A DNA stretch of 41,921 bases from Leptospiraceae bacterium UBA2033. GTDB taxonomy: Bacteria; Spirochaetota; Leptospiria; Leptospirales; Leptospiraceae. The position numbers and the translations under genes were made by a program. The notes below the pieces were generated by a model. The model searched no databases. It saw only the letters and a list, made by a program, of their open reading frames with translations, and was not told the origin of the DNA. The stretch spans positions 1 to 41,921 of the forward strand of contig DDBL01000034.1 in NCBI GenBank assembly GCA_002333425.1. Reading direction: 5' to 3'. Numbering within the stretch: the stretch's first letter is position 1; each line of letters opens with the position of its first letter. Shown one piece after another: positions 34,502 through 41,515 of this stretch.

Positions 34502-34531
34502 TTGACTTTTTTTGTGCTCTTTTTTATGGTG
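34502..34531 (+). promoter_or_regulatory. Putative promoter for the lipoprotein pair
   Basis: TTGACT at 34502-34507 and TATGGT 18 bases later. AT-rich DNA gives such pairs by chance, but this one lies just before the structured leader. Low confidence. Confidence 0.35.
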
Positions 34532-34538
34532 TCGAAAA

Positions 34539-34629
34539 AGCTTATGCTTTTAAATTGAAATATTGAGTATATTACAGTTGTATTTTTGGAACTAAAACTT
34601 TCTGATATATAACTTTGAAAGCATAAGCT
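34539..34629 (+). promoter_or_regulatory. Perfect 12-bp inverted repeat in the lipoprotein leader
   Basis: AGCTTATGCTTT at 34539-34550 and AAAGCATAAGCT at 34618-34629, separated by 67 bases. If both are in the transcript they form a long-range stem. A second hairpin follows at 34669-34692, close to the ribosome site. Confidence 0.6.
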
Positions 34630-34668
34630 AAAAAATGAAAAAGGAAACGAAAAATGTTAACAATTAAT

Positions 34669-34692
34669 AGCAAAAAAATCTAATTTTTTGCT
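34669..34692 (+). promoter_or_regulatory. AT hairpin before the lipoprotein ribosome site
   Basis: AGCAAAAAA pairs with TTTTTTGCT around a six-base loop. It ends 15 bases before the AAAGGAG of the lipoprotein gene. It could act as an attenuator, a weak terminator or a temperature-sensitive stem; none of these is shown. Confidence 0.5.
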
Positions 34693-34718
34693 CTTTATAA
34701 AAGCCAAAGGAGATATAT

Positions 34719-35210
34719 ATGAAAAAACAAATTAAATACTTTATCGTCGCATTCGCAACTATCATAGTAACTGTTAGCTGTCAGAATAATGAAATTCTAG
34801 ACAACTCAGAAAAAAAGCCATCCAAGTTAGATAATTTTATGAATACCTATGTGGTTTTAAGAACAGCGCAACTAAATGGGAATATTCCATTTAGTTGGTC
34901 TTGTAATTCCACTCAGTTTAACACCTGTTCGAATCTTTTCGAAATAGACAAATCAATTAACGATTCTCCCTGTCGGAACGGAACCATATCCCTGACAAAT
35001 CCCTGTCCACAAGAAAATTCTGTAGGTGTTTGTATTACAAGAACCAAAGAAAATATTTACTATGTGGGTGAAACTGTATACTATTCGCCACAGTACAACA
35101 AAGAAACAGCAAATCAAGCCTGTGTGAATTCGAATTCACATATTTCAGAGCTTATTATTCAATTTAACGAGCAATATACTGCTCGTTTCAGCTACCCACC
35201 TAATAAGTGA
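34719..35210 (+). CDS. Cys-rich lipoprotein, first of a paralogous pair
   Basis: 163-residue predicted lipoprotein: hydrophobic signal ending V-T-V-S-C (Cys21). No named family. The mature part has several cysteines and the motif C-P-x(4)-S-V-G-V-C-I-T-R-T, then Y-Y-S-P-Q-Y-N-K-E-T-A-N-Q-A-C. The same pattern is in the next gene, so the two are paralogues. The AAAGGAGATATATATG context gives a strong ribosome site. The second gene starts 22 bp later, so they form one operon. Export to the periplasm or surface is expected; the role is unknown. Confidence 0.78.
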   Translation: MKKQIKYFIVAFATIIVTVSCQNNEILDNSEKKPSKLDNFMNTYVVLRTAQLNGNIPFSWSCNSTQFNTCSNLFEIDKSINDSPCRNGTISLTNPCPQENSVGVCITRTKENIYYVGETVYYSPQYNKETANQACVNSNSHISELIIQFNEQYTARFSYPPNK

Positions 35211-35232
35211 CAAAGGAGAAGGAAAAGAAAAA

Positions 35233-35658
35233 ATGAAAAAATTTACATTTATACTTTTACTTTTTTTGTTATCTTGCGAGAGCATAAATGGGGGGAAAAC
35301 AGGAGAGAAAGAAGAATTAATTGGGAATATACTCATCACCAGATTGATTTGGATAATGCAACTACCCAAGTTCATTTATTCAATAGAATATTCAGGGAGT
35401 TCTGAGAAAAAATGTGAAAATTATTATTTTCATGGGCTAGGAATACCAAATGGAGTGGGCACAGAAAAACTTGTCAAATGTCCAAAAACGTCAGACATAG
35501 TAGGAGTTTGCGTTACAAAGTCAACGAATGTGGTAGAGACTTTATTCTATTCGGATAAATACACGACAGAAACTGCGAGAGAAGTCTGTTTGCAGATTAC
35601 GAATAAGAAAGTAGAGTTTCAAACTGAGTACAACCCAGCAGCAGATTATTCACTTTAG
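35233..35658 (+). CDS. Cys-rich lipoprotein, second of the pair
   Basis: 141-residue predicted lipoprotein: signal ending F-L-L-S-C (Cys15). It shares with the previous gene C-P-x(4)-I-V-G-V-C-V-T-K-S, then F-Y-S-D-K-Y-T-T-E-T-A-R-E-V-C. The region between is shorter and more divergent. An AAAGGAGAAGG ribosome site is present. A terminator follows directly, so the operon is these two genes. No known family was recognised. Confidence 0.78.
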   Translation: MKKFTFILLLFLLSCESINGGKTGEKEELIGNILITRLIWIMQLPKFIYSIEYSGSSEKKCENYYFHGLGIPNGVGTEKLVKCPKTSDIVGVCVTKSTNVVETLFYSDKYTTETAREVCLQITNKKVEFQTEYNPAADYSL

Positions 35659-35677
35659 AATTTCATTTAGTAAATCA

Positions 35678-35707
35678 AACCTCGGTAGTTCGCTATCCGA
35701 GGTTTTT
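35678..35707. terminator. Bidirectional terminator with UUCG loop, overlapping a stop codon
   Basis: AACCTCGG-TAG, loop TTCG, CTA-T-CCGAGGTT with one bulged base, followed by TTTT on the plus strand. The minus-strand acetyltransferase stop codon (35693-35695) lies inside the right arm. It serves the lipoprotein pair and probably the acetyltransferase. Confidence 0.85.
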
Positions 35708-36838
35708 TCCAAGCACACTATAGCGCTTAACGATCTTTCCGTTTAGGAATTCCATAATGGCGATCATGGGTTTGTTGGAATCTAGTATCCAAGTTGTTTC
35801 TATTGATTGGTATTTAATTGGTGGAGTGCGTCCGTCGGAATGCAATCTTTCCATGAGTAAAAGTTCTAGACCTTGGTTTCTAAATTCTTTTTTTACACCG
35901 AGTAATACAATGGAACCACGATTGATTTTTCTAAAATTCCAAAGTAGTTTGATAAATCCAAACGGAAACAATCTTCCATTTCGAACTTTTATGAGTGCTT
36001 GGTTTAAGTCAGGTAATGGCAAAAGAAAGCCGGCGATACTTCCATTTTTTTCCAAAATGTAAATATATTTGGGATCAGCGAATAAACGAAAATGTTGTGC
36101 AAGTAAATCTATTTCGCCTGACGTCATAGGGATAAATCCCCAGTTGTCGCTCCACGCTTGGTTGTAGATTTCGAGTACTGGTTCTAGTTCTTGTCTTAAA
36201 TTTTTTAAATCCATGTTTCGAATTTGAACAGAATCTCCGGCAAACTTTCGCGCCTTGTCCGCCATCTTCTTGAATTTTTCCGGTAGTGGTTCTTGTGCTT
36301 GGACGGAGTAAGAAAGTAAGGAACGAACTTGTGTGTAATTTAGATTTTGAAAAATTGTATTATAATATTGTTTTGTATATTTTAACATAAGCACTGGTGG
36401 ACTATCAAATCCTTCTGTTAAAAAACCAAGTTCATGATTGGTATTAAAATCCATGGGACCCATTATATTTGTAATTCCCCTTTGTTTACACCAAGTCTCT
36501 GCGGCTAATAGCAAATGCCTTGCAACTTCTAAATCATCCTCCGATTCATAAAAACCAAAAAATCCCTGTTTTGTTTTGTAGTGCGCATTCCAAATGTTAT
36601 CCTCATGAGCTGTAATTCTTCCTACAATTTTATTTTCCTTGTAAGCTAAGAAATAAACAACCTCCGCATGTTCGAAGTATGGATTCTTTTTTGGATTAAA
36701 AAATTCTTGTCTTTCTATTCGTAAAGGTGGAACCCAGTTGGAATCATTTTTATAAAGTTCGTATGGATAATTTATAAATTCATCCATCTCTTTTTTGTTT
36801 GTAATTTGTTTTATGTGTATCCCAACTTTTTCCTGCAA
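35693..36838 (-). CDS. GNAT-like acetyltransferase family protein
   Basis: 381-residue soluble protein with two GNAT-like halves. The N-terminal half has the family opening I-K-Q-I-T-N-K-K-E-M-D-E-F-I-N-Y-P-Y-x-L-Y-K-N-D-S-N-W-V-P-P-L, F-L-A-Y-K-E-N-K-I-V-G-R-I, and G-P-M-D-F-N-T-N-H-E-L-G, followed by a C-terminal half with I-A-G-F-L-L-P-L-P-D-L-N and L-L-G-V-K-K-E-F-R-N-Q-G-L-E-L-L-L, the latter similar to an acetyl-CoA pyrophosphate-binding loop (R-x-x-G-x-x/G). The substrate is unknown. It lies convergent to the lipoprotein pair, with which it shares a terminator. Confidence 0.78.
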   Translation of the reverse strand: MQEKVGIHIKQITNKKEMDEFINYPYELYKNDSNWVPPLRIERQEFFNPKKNPYFEHAEVVYFLAYKENKIVGRITAHEDNIWNAHYKTKQGFFGFYESEDDLEVARHLLLAAETWCKQRGITNIMGPMDFNTNHELGFLTEGFDSPPVLMLKYTKQYYNTIFQNLNYTQVRSLLSYSVQAQEPLPEKFKKMADKARKFAGDSVQIRNMDLKNLRQELEPVLEIYNQAWSDNWGFIPMTSGEIDLLAQHFRLFADPKYIYILEKNGSIAGFLLPLPDLNQALIKVRNGRLFPFGFIKLLWNFRKINRGSIVLLGVKKEFRNQGLELLLMERLHSDGRTPPIKYQSIETTWILDSNKPMIAIMEFLNGKIVKRYSVLGKNLG

Positions 36839-37179
36839 GTTACCCTCTCCTTTTTTTCTAATTTAAGCTAACTAATTGACTGCAGGGGCTTTCACCGTCA
36901 AATAACTTTTAAACAACAATTCCCACGAAAAAAAGACAGACTTTCATCCGTGTCCATCTGTGTTCATAGCCCTGACGGGTGGTAATTTTTAAAAACCAAC
37001 TCTGCAAAAAAAATCATCATCTAAGGGATTTCCATTAGATGAGCAAGGATTTTCTATTGTCAACTTCCCATAATAGAACTGAGTTGTGAAATAATAAAAC
37101 TATTATGGTGTGTTGTGGAAAAGCTGTCAGCATTACAATTATTATGCGTTTACACACACCTCTATAAATGGAGATAACA
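36839..37179. other. Intergenic region with dispersed repeat and hairpin
   Basis: 341 bp. It holds the second copy of the 19-bp repeat (36956-36974), an 8-bp inverted repeat CATAATAG / CTATTATG at 37069-37107, and a possible but unconvincing TTGTCA/TAATAG promoter pair near 37057. The DUF1554 gene's ribosome site GGAGATAAC starts at 37170. No gene was found. Confidence 0.5.
36956..36974 (-). repeat. Dispersed repeat CAGGGCTATGAACACAGAT, copy 2 (inverted)
   Basis: Exact reverse complement of 19296-19314; the flanking GGTGGTAA matches the TTACCAC found at the same distance in copy 1. Intergenic. Confidence 0.75.
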
Positions 37180-38727
37180 ATGGATAAAATAAAAACTCAA
37201 TTATTAACAAGCAAAGTTAAAATGTATACAATTGTAATTTTACAAGCTATCCTCGGACTAGCTGCTGGAAATTATTTCGTTAGACCTACCTTGGTCACTA
37301 CTACAGTCACAACAATGACAGTCGCCACTGCAATGGGGACACCTTTGTATGCTCAGGCATCGGACGTTCTTGCAGGCGGTTCGCTTCAATGCCAAAAAGA
37401 CTTTGAAACTTGTCTTCGAGTTGGTGCGAGGTCTTGTCTTAGTTATCTCAATAACGACTTAGTTTGTGAAAAGGACCGTGATAAATGCTTTGCGGCTGTT
37501 TCGATCGTTGCTAATAGCTCTCCGACAATAGCAACAAACACGACAACCGGAACTGGATCTGCAACAGGCACTGGAACTGCGACGGGAACAAGCACTGGAA
37601 CAGCAACTGGAACAGGCACTGGAACTGCATTAGTTGCGCCAAGCGCACTCACATACACAGGCTCACCGTACACCTACACAACTGGAACTGCAATTACTAC
37701 AAACACTCCCACAGTAACTGGAACGGTTACAAGTTGCACAGCAAATCCAACTCTACCGACAGGGCTTAGTCTTGCGGCGACAACTTGTGCTATCAGTGGA
37801 ACTCCTACAGAAAGTTCATCTGCAACTACTTACACCATTACAGCGGCAAATACAGCAGGTAGTACAACAGCAACTATCAGCATTACAGTGAATCCTCCTG
37901 CACCAACTGCGTTAACTTATTCAGGTTCACCATACACTTACACCAATGGAACTGCAATTACTACAAACACTCCAATAGTAACTGGAACGGTTACAAGTTG
38001 TACGGCAAATCCAACTTTACCAACAGGACTAAGCATCAATGCAACTACTTGTGCGATAAGCGGAACACCAACAGCCAATTCGACCGCAACAAATTATACA
38101 ATCACTGCGGCTAACGCATCGGGTAGCACAACAGCGACAATTAATATAACAGTCAATGCAGCTGGTTGTTCTCCTGGAAAGAGATCTTTCTGGTATACAG
38201 ACAGCGGTGGAACAAATGGAATTTCTACGTTGGGGAATTTAGGTGGAATTGCAGGAGCGGATGCTCTTTGCAATAACGCAACAAACAAACCTACTGCCGG
38301 AACTTACAAAGCATTTCTTACAGGAGCAACACGAAGAGCTTGTTCTACTGCGAATTGTAGTGGTGGAGTAGGTGAAAACCTAGACTGGGTATTACAACCG
38401 AATACCGCTTATTTCATATCTTTGCAAACTACCTTAGCAACGATTAGCATAAATACTTGTCTTGTTTCGTTTACAACTAACGCGGCAGGGATATTTACAT
38501 CTATGCCAAACCAATACAACCCTAATTCGGTCCGTTTCTCAACTGGATTGAATACTGATTGGACAAACAGTGCGAATAATTGTACAGATTGGACTAGTGC
38601 GAGTAATGCCTCGTTTCGAGCTATTGGAGAAATAAACGCTTTTAACGCGGCTAATTTTTATAGTAGTTCTACATCTACATTCAGATGTGATAACGGTAAC
38701 CTAGTGTTACTTTGTATTGAGCAGTAA
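37180..38727 (+). CDS. DUF1554 surface protein with two tandem Ig-like (putative Ig / He_PIG) repeats
   Basis: 515-residue exported protein. An N-terminal hydrophobic helix (about 14-30, ending G-L-A-A-G-N-Y) acts as signal or anchor. Next come a Cys-containing region (about 70-110), a low-complexity Thr-Gly-Ala linker (about 122-150), and two almost identical 88-residue Ig-like repeats (about 156-243 and 244-325), each with L-P-T-G-L-S, C-A-I-S-G-T-P-T and Y-T-I-T-A-A-N. The C-terminal 190 residues are DUF1554, beginning S-P-G-K-R-S-F-W-Y and ending C-I-E-Q, a domain found on leptospiral surface proteins. The ATG at 37180 has GGAGATAAC before it; the ATG at 37168 overlaps that site and was rejected. 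A terminator follows directly. Confidence 0.85.
   Translation: MDKIKTQLLTSKVKMYTIVILQAILGLAAGNYFVRPTLVTTTVTTMTVATAMGTPLYAQASDVLAGGSLQCQKDFETCLRVGARSCLSYLNNDLVCEKDRDKCFAAVSIVANSSPTIATNTTTGTGSATGTGTATGTSTGTATGTGTGTALVAPSALTYTGSPYTYTTGTAITTNTPTVTGTVTSCTANPTLPTGLSLAATTCAISGTPTESSSATTYTITAANTAGSTTATISITVNPPAPTALTYSGSPYTYTNGTAITTNTPIVTGTVTSCTANPTLPTGLSINATTCAISGTPTANSTATNYTITAANASGSTTATINITVNAAGCSPGKRSFWYTDSGGTNGISTLGNLGGIAGADALCNNATNKPTAGTYKAFLTGATRRACSTANCSGGVGENLDWVLQPNTAYFISLQTTLATISINTCLVSFTTNAAGIFTSMPNQYNPNSVRFSTGLNTDWTNSANNCTDWTSASNASFRAIGEINAFNAANFYSSSTSTFRCDNGNLVLLCIEQ
37543..37629 (+). repeat. Short-unit repeat coding Thr-Gly-Thr-Ala linker
   Basis: Degenerate tandem repeat based on GGAACTGCAACAGGCACT, about 87 bp, inside the surface-protein gene. 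It is in frame and codes for the T-G-T-A-type linker. The unit length is a multiple of three, so length changes keep the frame. Confidence 0.7.
37645..38158 (+). repeat. Two tandem 264-bp repeats (Ig-like domains)
   Basis: Copy 1 starts at 37645 and copy 2 at 37909; the period is 264 bp (88 codons). The copies share long stretches almost unchanged at the DNA level, such as the GGAACTGCAATTACTACAAA block. This points to recent duplication or gene conversion. Confidence 0.8.
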
Positions 38728-38740
38728 GCGGTAAATGCGT

Positions 38741-38776
38741 ATTGTGCGGAAAAATTTCTTTCCGCACAATTTTTTT
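38741..38776 (+). terminator. Rho-independent terminator after the DUF1554 gene
   Basis: ATTGTGCGGAAA pairs with TTTCCGCACAAT around an ATTTC-type loop, followed by T(6). It is 13 bp after the stop and separates the surface-protein gene from the lipid operon. Confidence 0.9.
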
Positions 38777-38803
38777 CACCAAATCATCAACCAAGGAGAA
38801 ATA

Positions 38804-39559
38804 ATGAAATTTGGAATTACTGATATAGCTTTAGAGAATTTAATTATTTTCGCAGTTGTAACAGTGCGCTTTTGGATTATAGCAGGGATAGCTTACTTAA
38901 TTTTCTGGGTATGGAAAAGAGAGGATTGGAAACATAAGAGAGTTAAAGTAGAGTATCCTTCTAGAAAAAAAGTAATGTACGAATTCAAGTATTCGATGTT
39001 CGCAATGCTTACAATCACTGCAACTGGTTATTTCGTTAATATAGGTAAGGAGATAGGCTTTTTTAAAGTTTATGATTCTATTGACGAATATGGTTTGGGG
39101 TATTTTGTATTCAGTATCTTTGCGATTATTCTTTTGCATGATACTTATTTCTACTGGGCACATCCGATGATGCATCACAATTCTACCAATCCTTCGCCAT
39201 GGGGCGCATTTTCTTTTCATCCAACAGAAGCAATTGTAAAATCAGCAATTTTACCTTTAGTAGTTCTTTTTATGCCAATGCATAAAGTAGCTATTTTTAT
39301 TTTCATTCTTTATATGACGGTAATGAGTGTGATGGGACATTTGGGATTTGAAATGTATCCTAAAGGTACTACCACACATTGGTTTGGAAAATGGCATCAT
39401 ACGGCTACTCATCATTATCTGCATCACAGCTCTGTGAATTGTAACTACGGGCTTTACTTTAATTTCTGGGATAAAATCATGGGAACAAACCATTTGCATT
39501 ACACAGAAACGTTTGAAAATATCAAAGCAAGAGAAAACTTGTCAACAAACCAAGCTTAA
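38804..39559 (+). CDS. Sterol desaturase / fatty-acid hydroxylase family membrane protein
   Basis: 251-residue integral membrane di-iron enzyme of the fatty-acid hydroxylase superfamily. It has four main hydrophobic segments and the Fe-binding His clusters: H112-x-x-x-x-Y-W-x-H120 with H124-H125 (H-D-T-Y-F-Y-W-A-H, M-M-H-H), H179 in the middle, and H-H-T-A-T-H-H-Y-L-H-H (198-208). The substrate may be a fatty acyl chain or another lipid; sterols are unlikely here. AAGGAGAAATA precedes the ATG. An earlier ATG at 38735 was rejected because the intervening DNA is the terminator hairpin of the previous gene. Two bp separate it from the Lgt-like gene, so they are one operon. Confidence 0.88.
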   Translation: MKFGITDIALENLIIFAVVTVRFWIIAGIAYLIFWVWKREDWKHKRVKVEYPSRKKVMYEFKYSMFAMLTITATGYFVNIGKEIGFFKVYDSIDEYGLGYFVFSIFAIILLHDTYFYWAHPMMHHNSTNPSPWGAFSFHPTEAIVKSAILPLVVLFMPMHKVAIFIFILYMTVMSVMGHLGFEMYPKGTTTHWFGKWHHTATHHYLHHSSVNCNYGLYFNFWDKIMGTNHLHYTETFENIKARENLSTNQA

Positions 39560-39561
39560 CT

Positions 39562-40602
39562 ATGTTTCCAGAAATAATCATTGGCAATTATCTATTTAGA
39601 GGAGAAGGGTTGTTAACCTTTCTTGCGGTTGTTGGCTGTTTTGTGCATTTGCTTTTCTTTACGGTGCCTAAGTCTGGTTATTCTCGAATTCACTTTGTAA
39701 ATGGATTTCTGTTTGGATTGTTACTTGGAGTAAGTGGTACGATTCTATTTCACTATTTGATTTGGGATTTTGAAAGTTTCATAGCAGATCCGAGTATTCT
39801 CATTACAAAAGGGTTTAAAAATTTTTCAGGAAACACAATACTTGGCGGAGTAGTCGGGCTTTTGTTTGGAGTTTGGTTGTATTGCAAAATGGTGAAGGTA
39901 AATTTTCTCCATGCGGTGTCTTCTATTGCGGCTATCGTTCCTTTGTTGTGGATGGGGCTTGGCAGAACAGCTTGTTTTCTAAACGGGGATGCGTATGGAA
40001 TTCCTACAACGTCAGTTTTTGGAATGACTTTTTCTGAGAAGAGCCATGCTTGGATGAATGAATGGAGCGAACACGCATTAGTCTACCAAACAAGTCAAAG
40101 ACCTCTCACAGAAATCGAAAAGATATTTAGCGAAAAATATGGTCTTCAACTAAAAGACATCCCAATCCCTGATAGTCTAGACAAATTCAAAAAGGAAGGT
40201 TACTTTACGTTAGCCGACTTACAAGTATTCTATCCACCTCAAGTTCCGTTTAACGCGAGAGCTTTATATGACAAAGGATTGTATCCATTTCCAACCGTTT
40301 ACCCAAAGGTTCATCCTACCCAATTGTATGAAATGTTTTCGTTAGTATTCTGGTTTTTTGTATTGAGTTATATTTCCAAAAAGAAATGGACTGAACAAAG
40401 GATGATATTTATATTTTTGGTGGTCTATGGATTTAATCGTTTTTGGATAGAATTTTTTCGTTCGGATAAGAGTAGTGGTTTATTTGGATTAACCGGTGCA
40501 CAGATTCTTTGTCTCGGGTTTATGCTCTTAGGTGGGACTTTGTATTTGTATTATACCAATAAATGGAAGAGAGAAGGAATGCCAGTGGTTGTTTTAAAAT
40601 AA
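39562..40602 (+). CDS. Lgt-like (prolipoprotein diacylglyceryl transferase family) protein
   Basis: 346-residue membrane protein with about seven hydrophobic segments and Lgt signatures: G-L-G-R-T-A-C-F-L-N-G-D-A-Y-G (132-146), H-P-T-Q-L-Y-E, and R-F-W-I-E-F-F-R near the end. True Lgt transfers diacylglycerol from phosphatidylglycerol to prolipoprotein cysteine. Compared with E. coli Lgt, the Arg143, Gly154, Arg239 and Glu243 equivalents look kept, but Asn146 is replaced by Cys138 and the His103 region (F-H-G-G) reads I-L-G-G. The loop between the motif and H-P-T-Q-L-Y-E is about 60 residues longer than usual. It may be a paralogue with another acceptor or lipid. The operon position is between a hydroxylase and a PAP2 phosphatase. 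Confidence 0.82.
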   Translation: MFPEIIIGNYLFRGEGLLTFLAVVGCFVHLLFFTVPKSGYSRIHFVNGFLFGLLLGVSGTILFHYLIWDFESFIADPSILITKGFKNFSGNTILGGVVGLLFGVWLYCKMVKVNFLHAVSSIAAIVPLLWMGLGRTACFLNGDAYGIPTTSVFGMTFSEKSHAWMNEWSEHALVYQTSQRPLTEIEKIFSEKYGLQLKDIPIPDSLDKFKKEGYFTLADLQVFYPPQVPFNARALYDKGLYPFPTVYPKVHPTQLYEMFSLVFWFFVLSYISKKKWTEQRMIFIFLVVYGFNRFWIEFFRSDKSSGLFGLTGAQILCLGFMLLGGTLYLYYTNKWKREGMPVVVLK

Positions 40603-40611
40603 AGCTAGTTT

Positions 40612-41346
40612 ATGCAAAAATTCATGAATCAACTAAACCAACTTGCTCCAATTATTCGAAATGCGATTATGACTGCGATATTGTTTTTGATAGCGTTACC
40701 AGGTTACATGGTAATCAGCTATGTTGTGGATACTACCAATTCGCCTTCATTAGCCATTAGCCTCGATGAAAAAATTCCATTTCTTCCTTGGACGATTGCG
40801 ATTTACGATTGGATTTATATTATTATATTTCTTCCTCTGTTTACAGTTCGAGATGTGAAATTATTTTTAGCGATTTCAAAGGGATTTGCTTTTATTATTT
40901 TTATATCTCTTACTTTCTTTTTGTTTTTTCCAGTGAAAATAGAAAGACCGGAAATTCTTGCTCCCAAAGATTTTTTCGAGTGGTGGGTGTATCTAAATTA
41001 TAAAATTGATAAACCAACTGCTTTGTTTCCGAGTATGCATGTGAGTAATGCTATTTTTTCTGGATTAGCTGTTTTGTATTGGTCTAAAAAAATTGGTGTT
41101 CCTGCTTTTATTTTGTCTATCCTAATTAGTATTTCTACTTTGACTGTAAAACAACATTTTATTGCAGATGTCCTTGCCGGAATATTTCTCGCTTCCCTTT
41201 CCTACTATCTATTTCTAGTCCCTTATATTCGTAACGCAGGACAGATGGAACGAAAAGAAATTTTACTCCACGAACAATTGTCTGCCTTTGTGCCAATCGC
41301 TGGCATTCTAGGAACTGTTTTTATGTGGCTAATCTATAGTATGTGA
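40612..41346 (+). CDS. PAP2-family membrane phosphatase
   Basis: 244-residue membrane phosphatase of the PAP2 / lipid-phosphate phosphatase type, with about six hydrophobic segments. The second motif is F-P-S-M-H-V-S (P-S-G-H in most members), and the third is T-V-K-Q-H-F-I-A-D-V-L-A-G, containing the catalytic H-x-x-x-D. The first motif is poorly visible. The P-S-M-H variant and the short helix spacing are closer to the Aur1/inositol-phosphorylceramide-synthase-like PAP2 branch, so phosphotransfer between lipids is possible. It starts 9 bp after the Lgt-like gene; the three genes are likely co-transcribed. No terminator is obvious after it. Confidence 0.83.
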   Translation: MQKFMNQLNQLAPIIRNAIMTAILFLIALPGYMVISYVVDTTNSPSLAISLDEKIPFLPWTIAIYDWIYIIIFLPLFTVRDVKLFLAISKGFAFIIFISLTFFLFFPVKIERPEILAPKDFFEWWVYLNYKIDKPTALFPSMHVSNAIFSGLAVLYWSKKIGVPAFILSILISISTLTVKQHFIADVLAGIFLASLSYYLFLVPYIRNAGQMERKEILLHEQLSAFVPIAGILGTVFMWLIYSM

Positions 41347-41515
41347 TAAATCCTATTTTATCTTGACATACTAATTTGTTTTACGCTGCGTATGGATTAA
41401 ATTATTTTCTTTAGATATTATTTTTCGGTTGGATGTTCTGGCTGACTCGTAAAGAATATTAATTGCCTCTAGGATTTTACTTGTCATTCCAAACATTTCC
41501 AAAAACCTATGATTA

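Larger units (their letters stand above)
34282..34718. other. Intergenic region with repeat remnant and structured leader
   Basis: 437 bp. The left part holds a repeat remnant (34286-34361). A small hairpin, AACGAACT / AGTTCGTT, is at about 34374-34403. The right part, from about 34500, looks like a promoter and structured leader for the lipoprotein pair: TTGACT/TATGGT, a 12-bp inverted repeat and an AT hairpin. No ORF of coding quality was found; the two small ORFs seen are listed as rejected. Confidence 0.55.

Noticed and set aside
34480..34566. 28-codon hydrophobic small ORF in the lipoprotein leader
   Set aside because: No ribosome site, overlaps the putative promoter and first repeat arm; AT-rich DNA often gives such ORFs.
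34635..34667. 10-codon Lys-rich leader ORF before the lipoprotein gene
   Set aside because: It could be an attenuation leader peptide, but its composition simply follows the A-rich sequence; no support beyond position.
37443..37673. Minus-strand Val-Pro-Val repeat ORF
   Set aside because: Mirror of the Thr-Gly repeat of the surface protein gene.
38735..38803. 23-codon N-terminal extension of the fatty-acid hydroxylase
   Set aside because: It runs through the terminator hairpin of the preceding gene, and a strong ribosome site favours the ATG at 38804.
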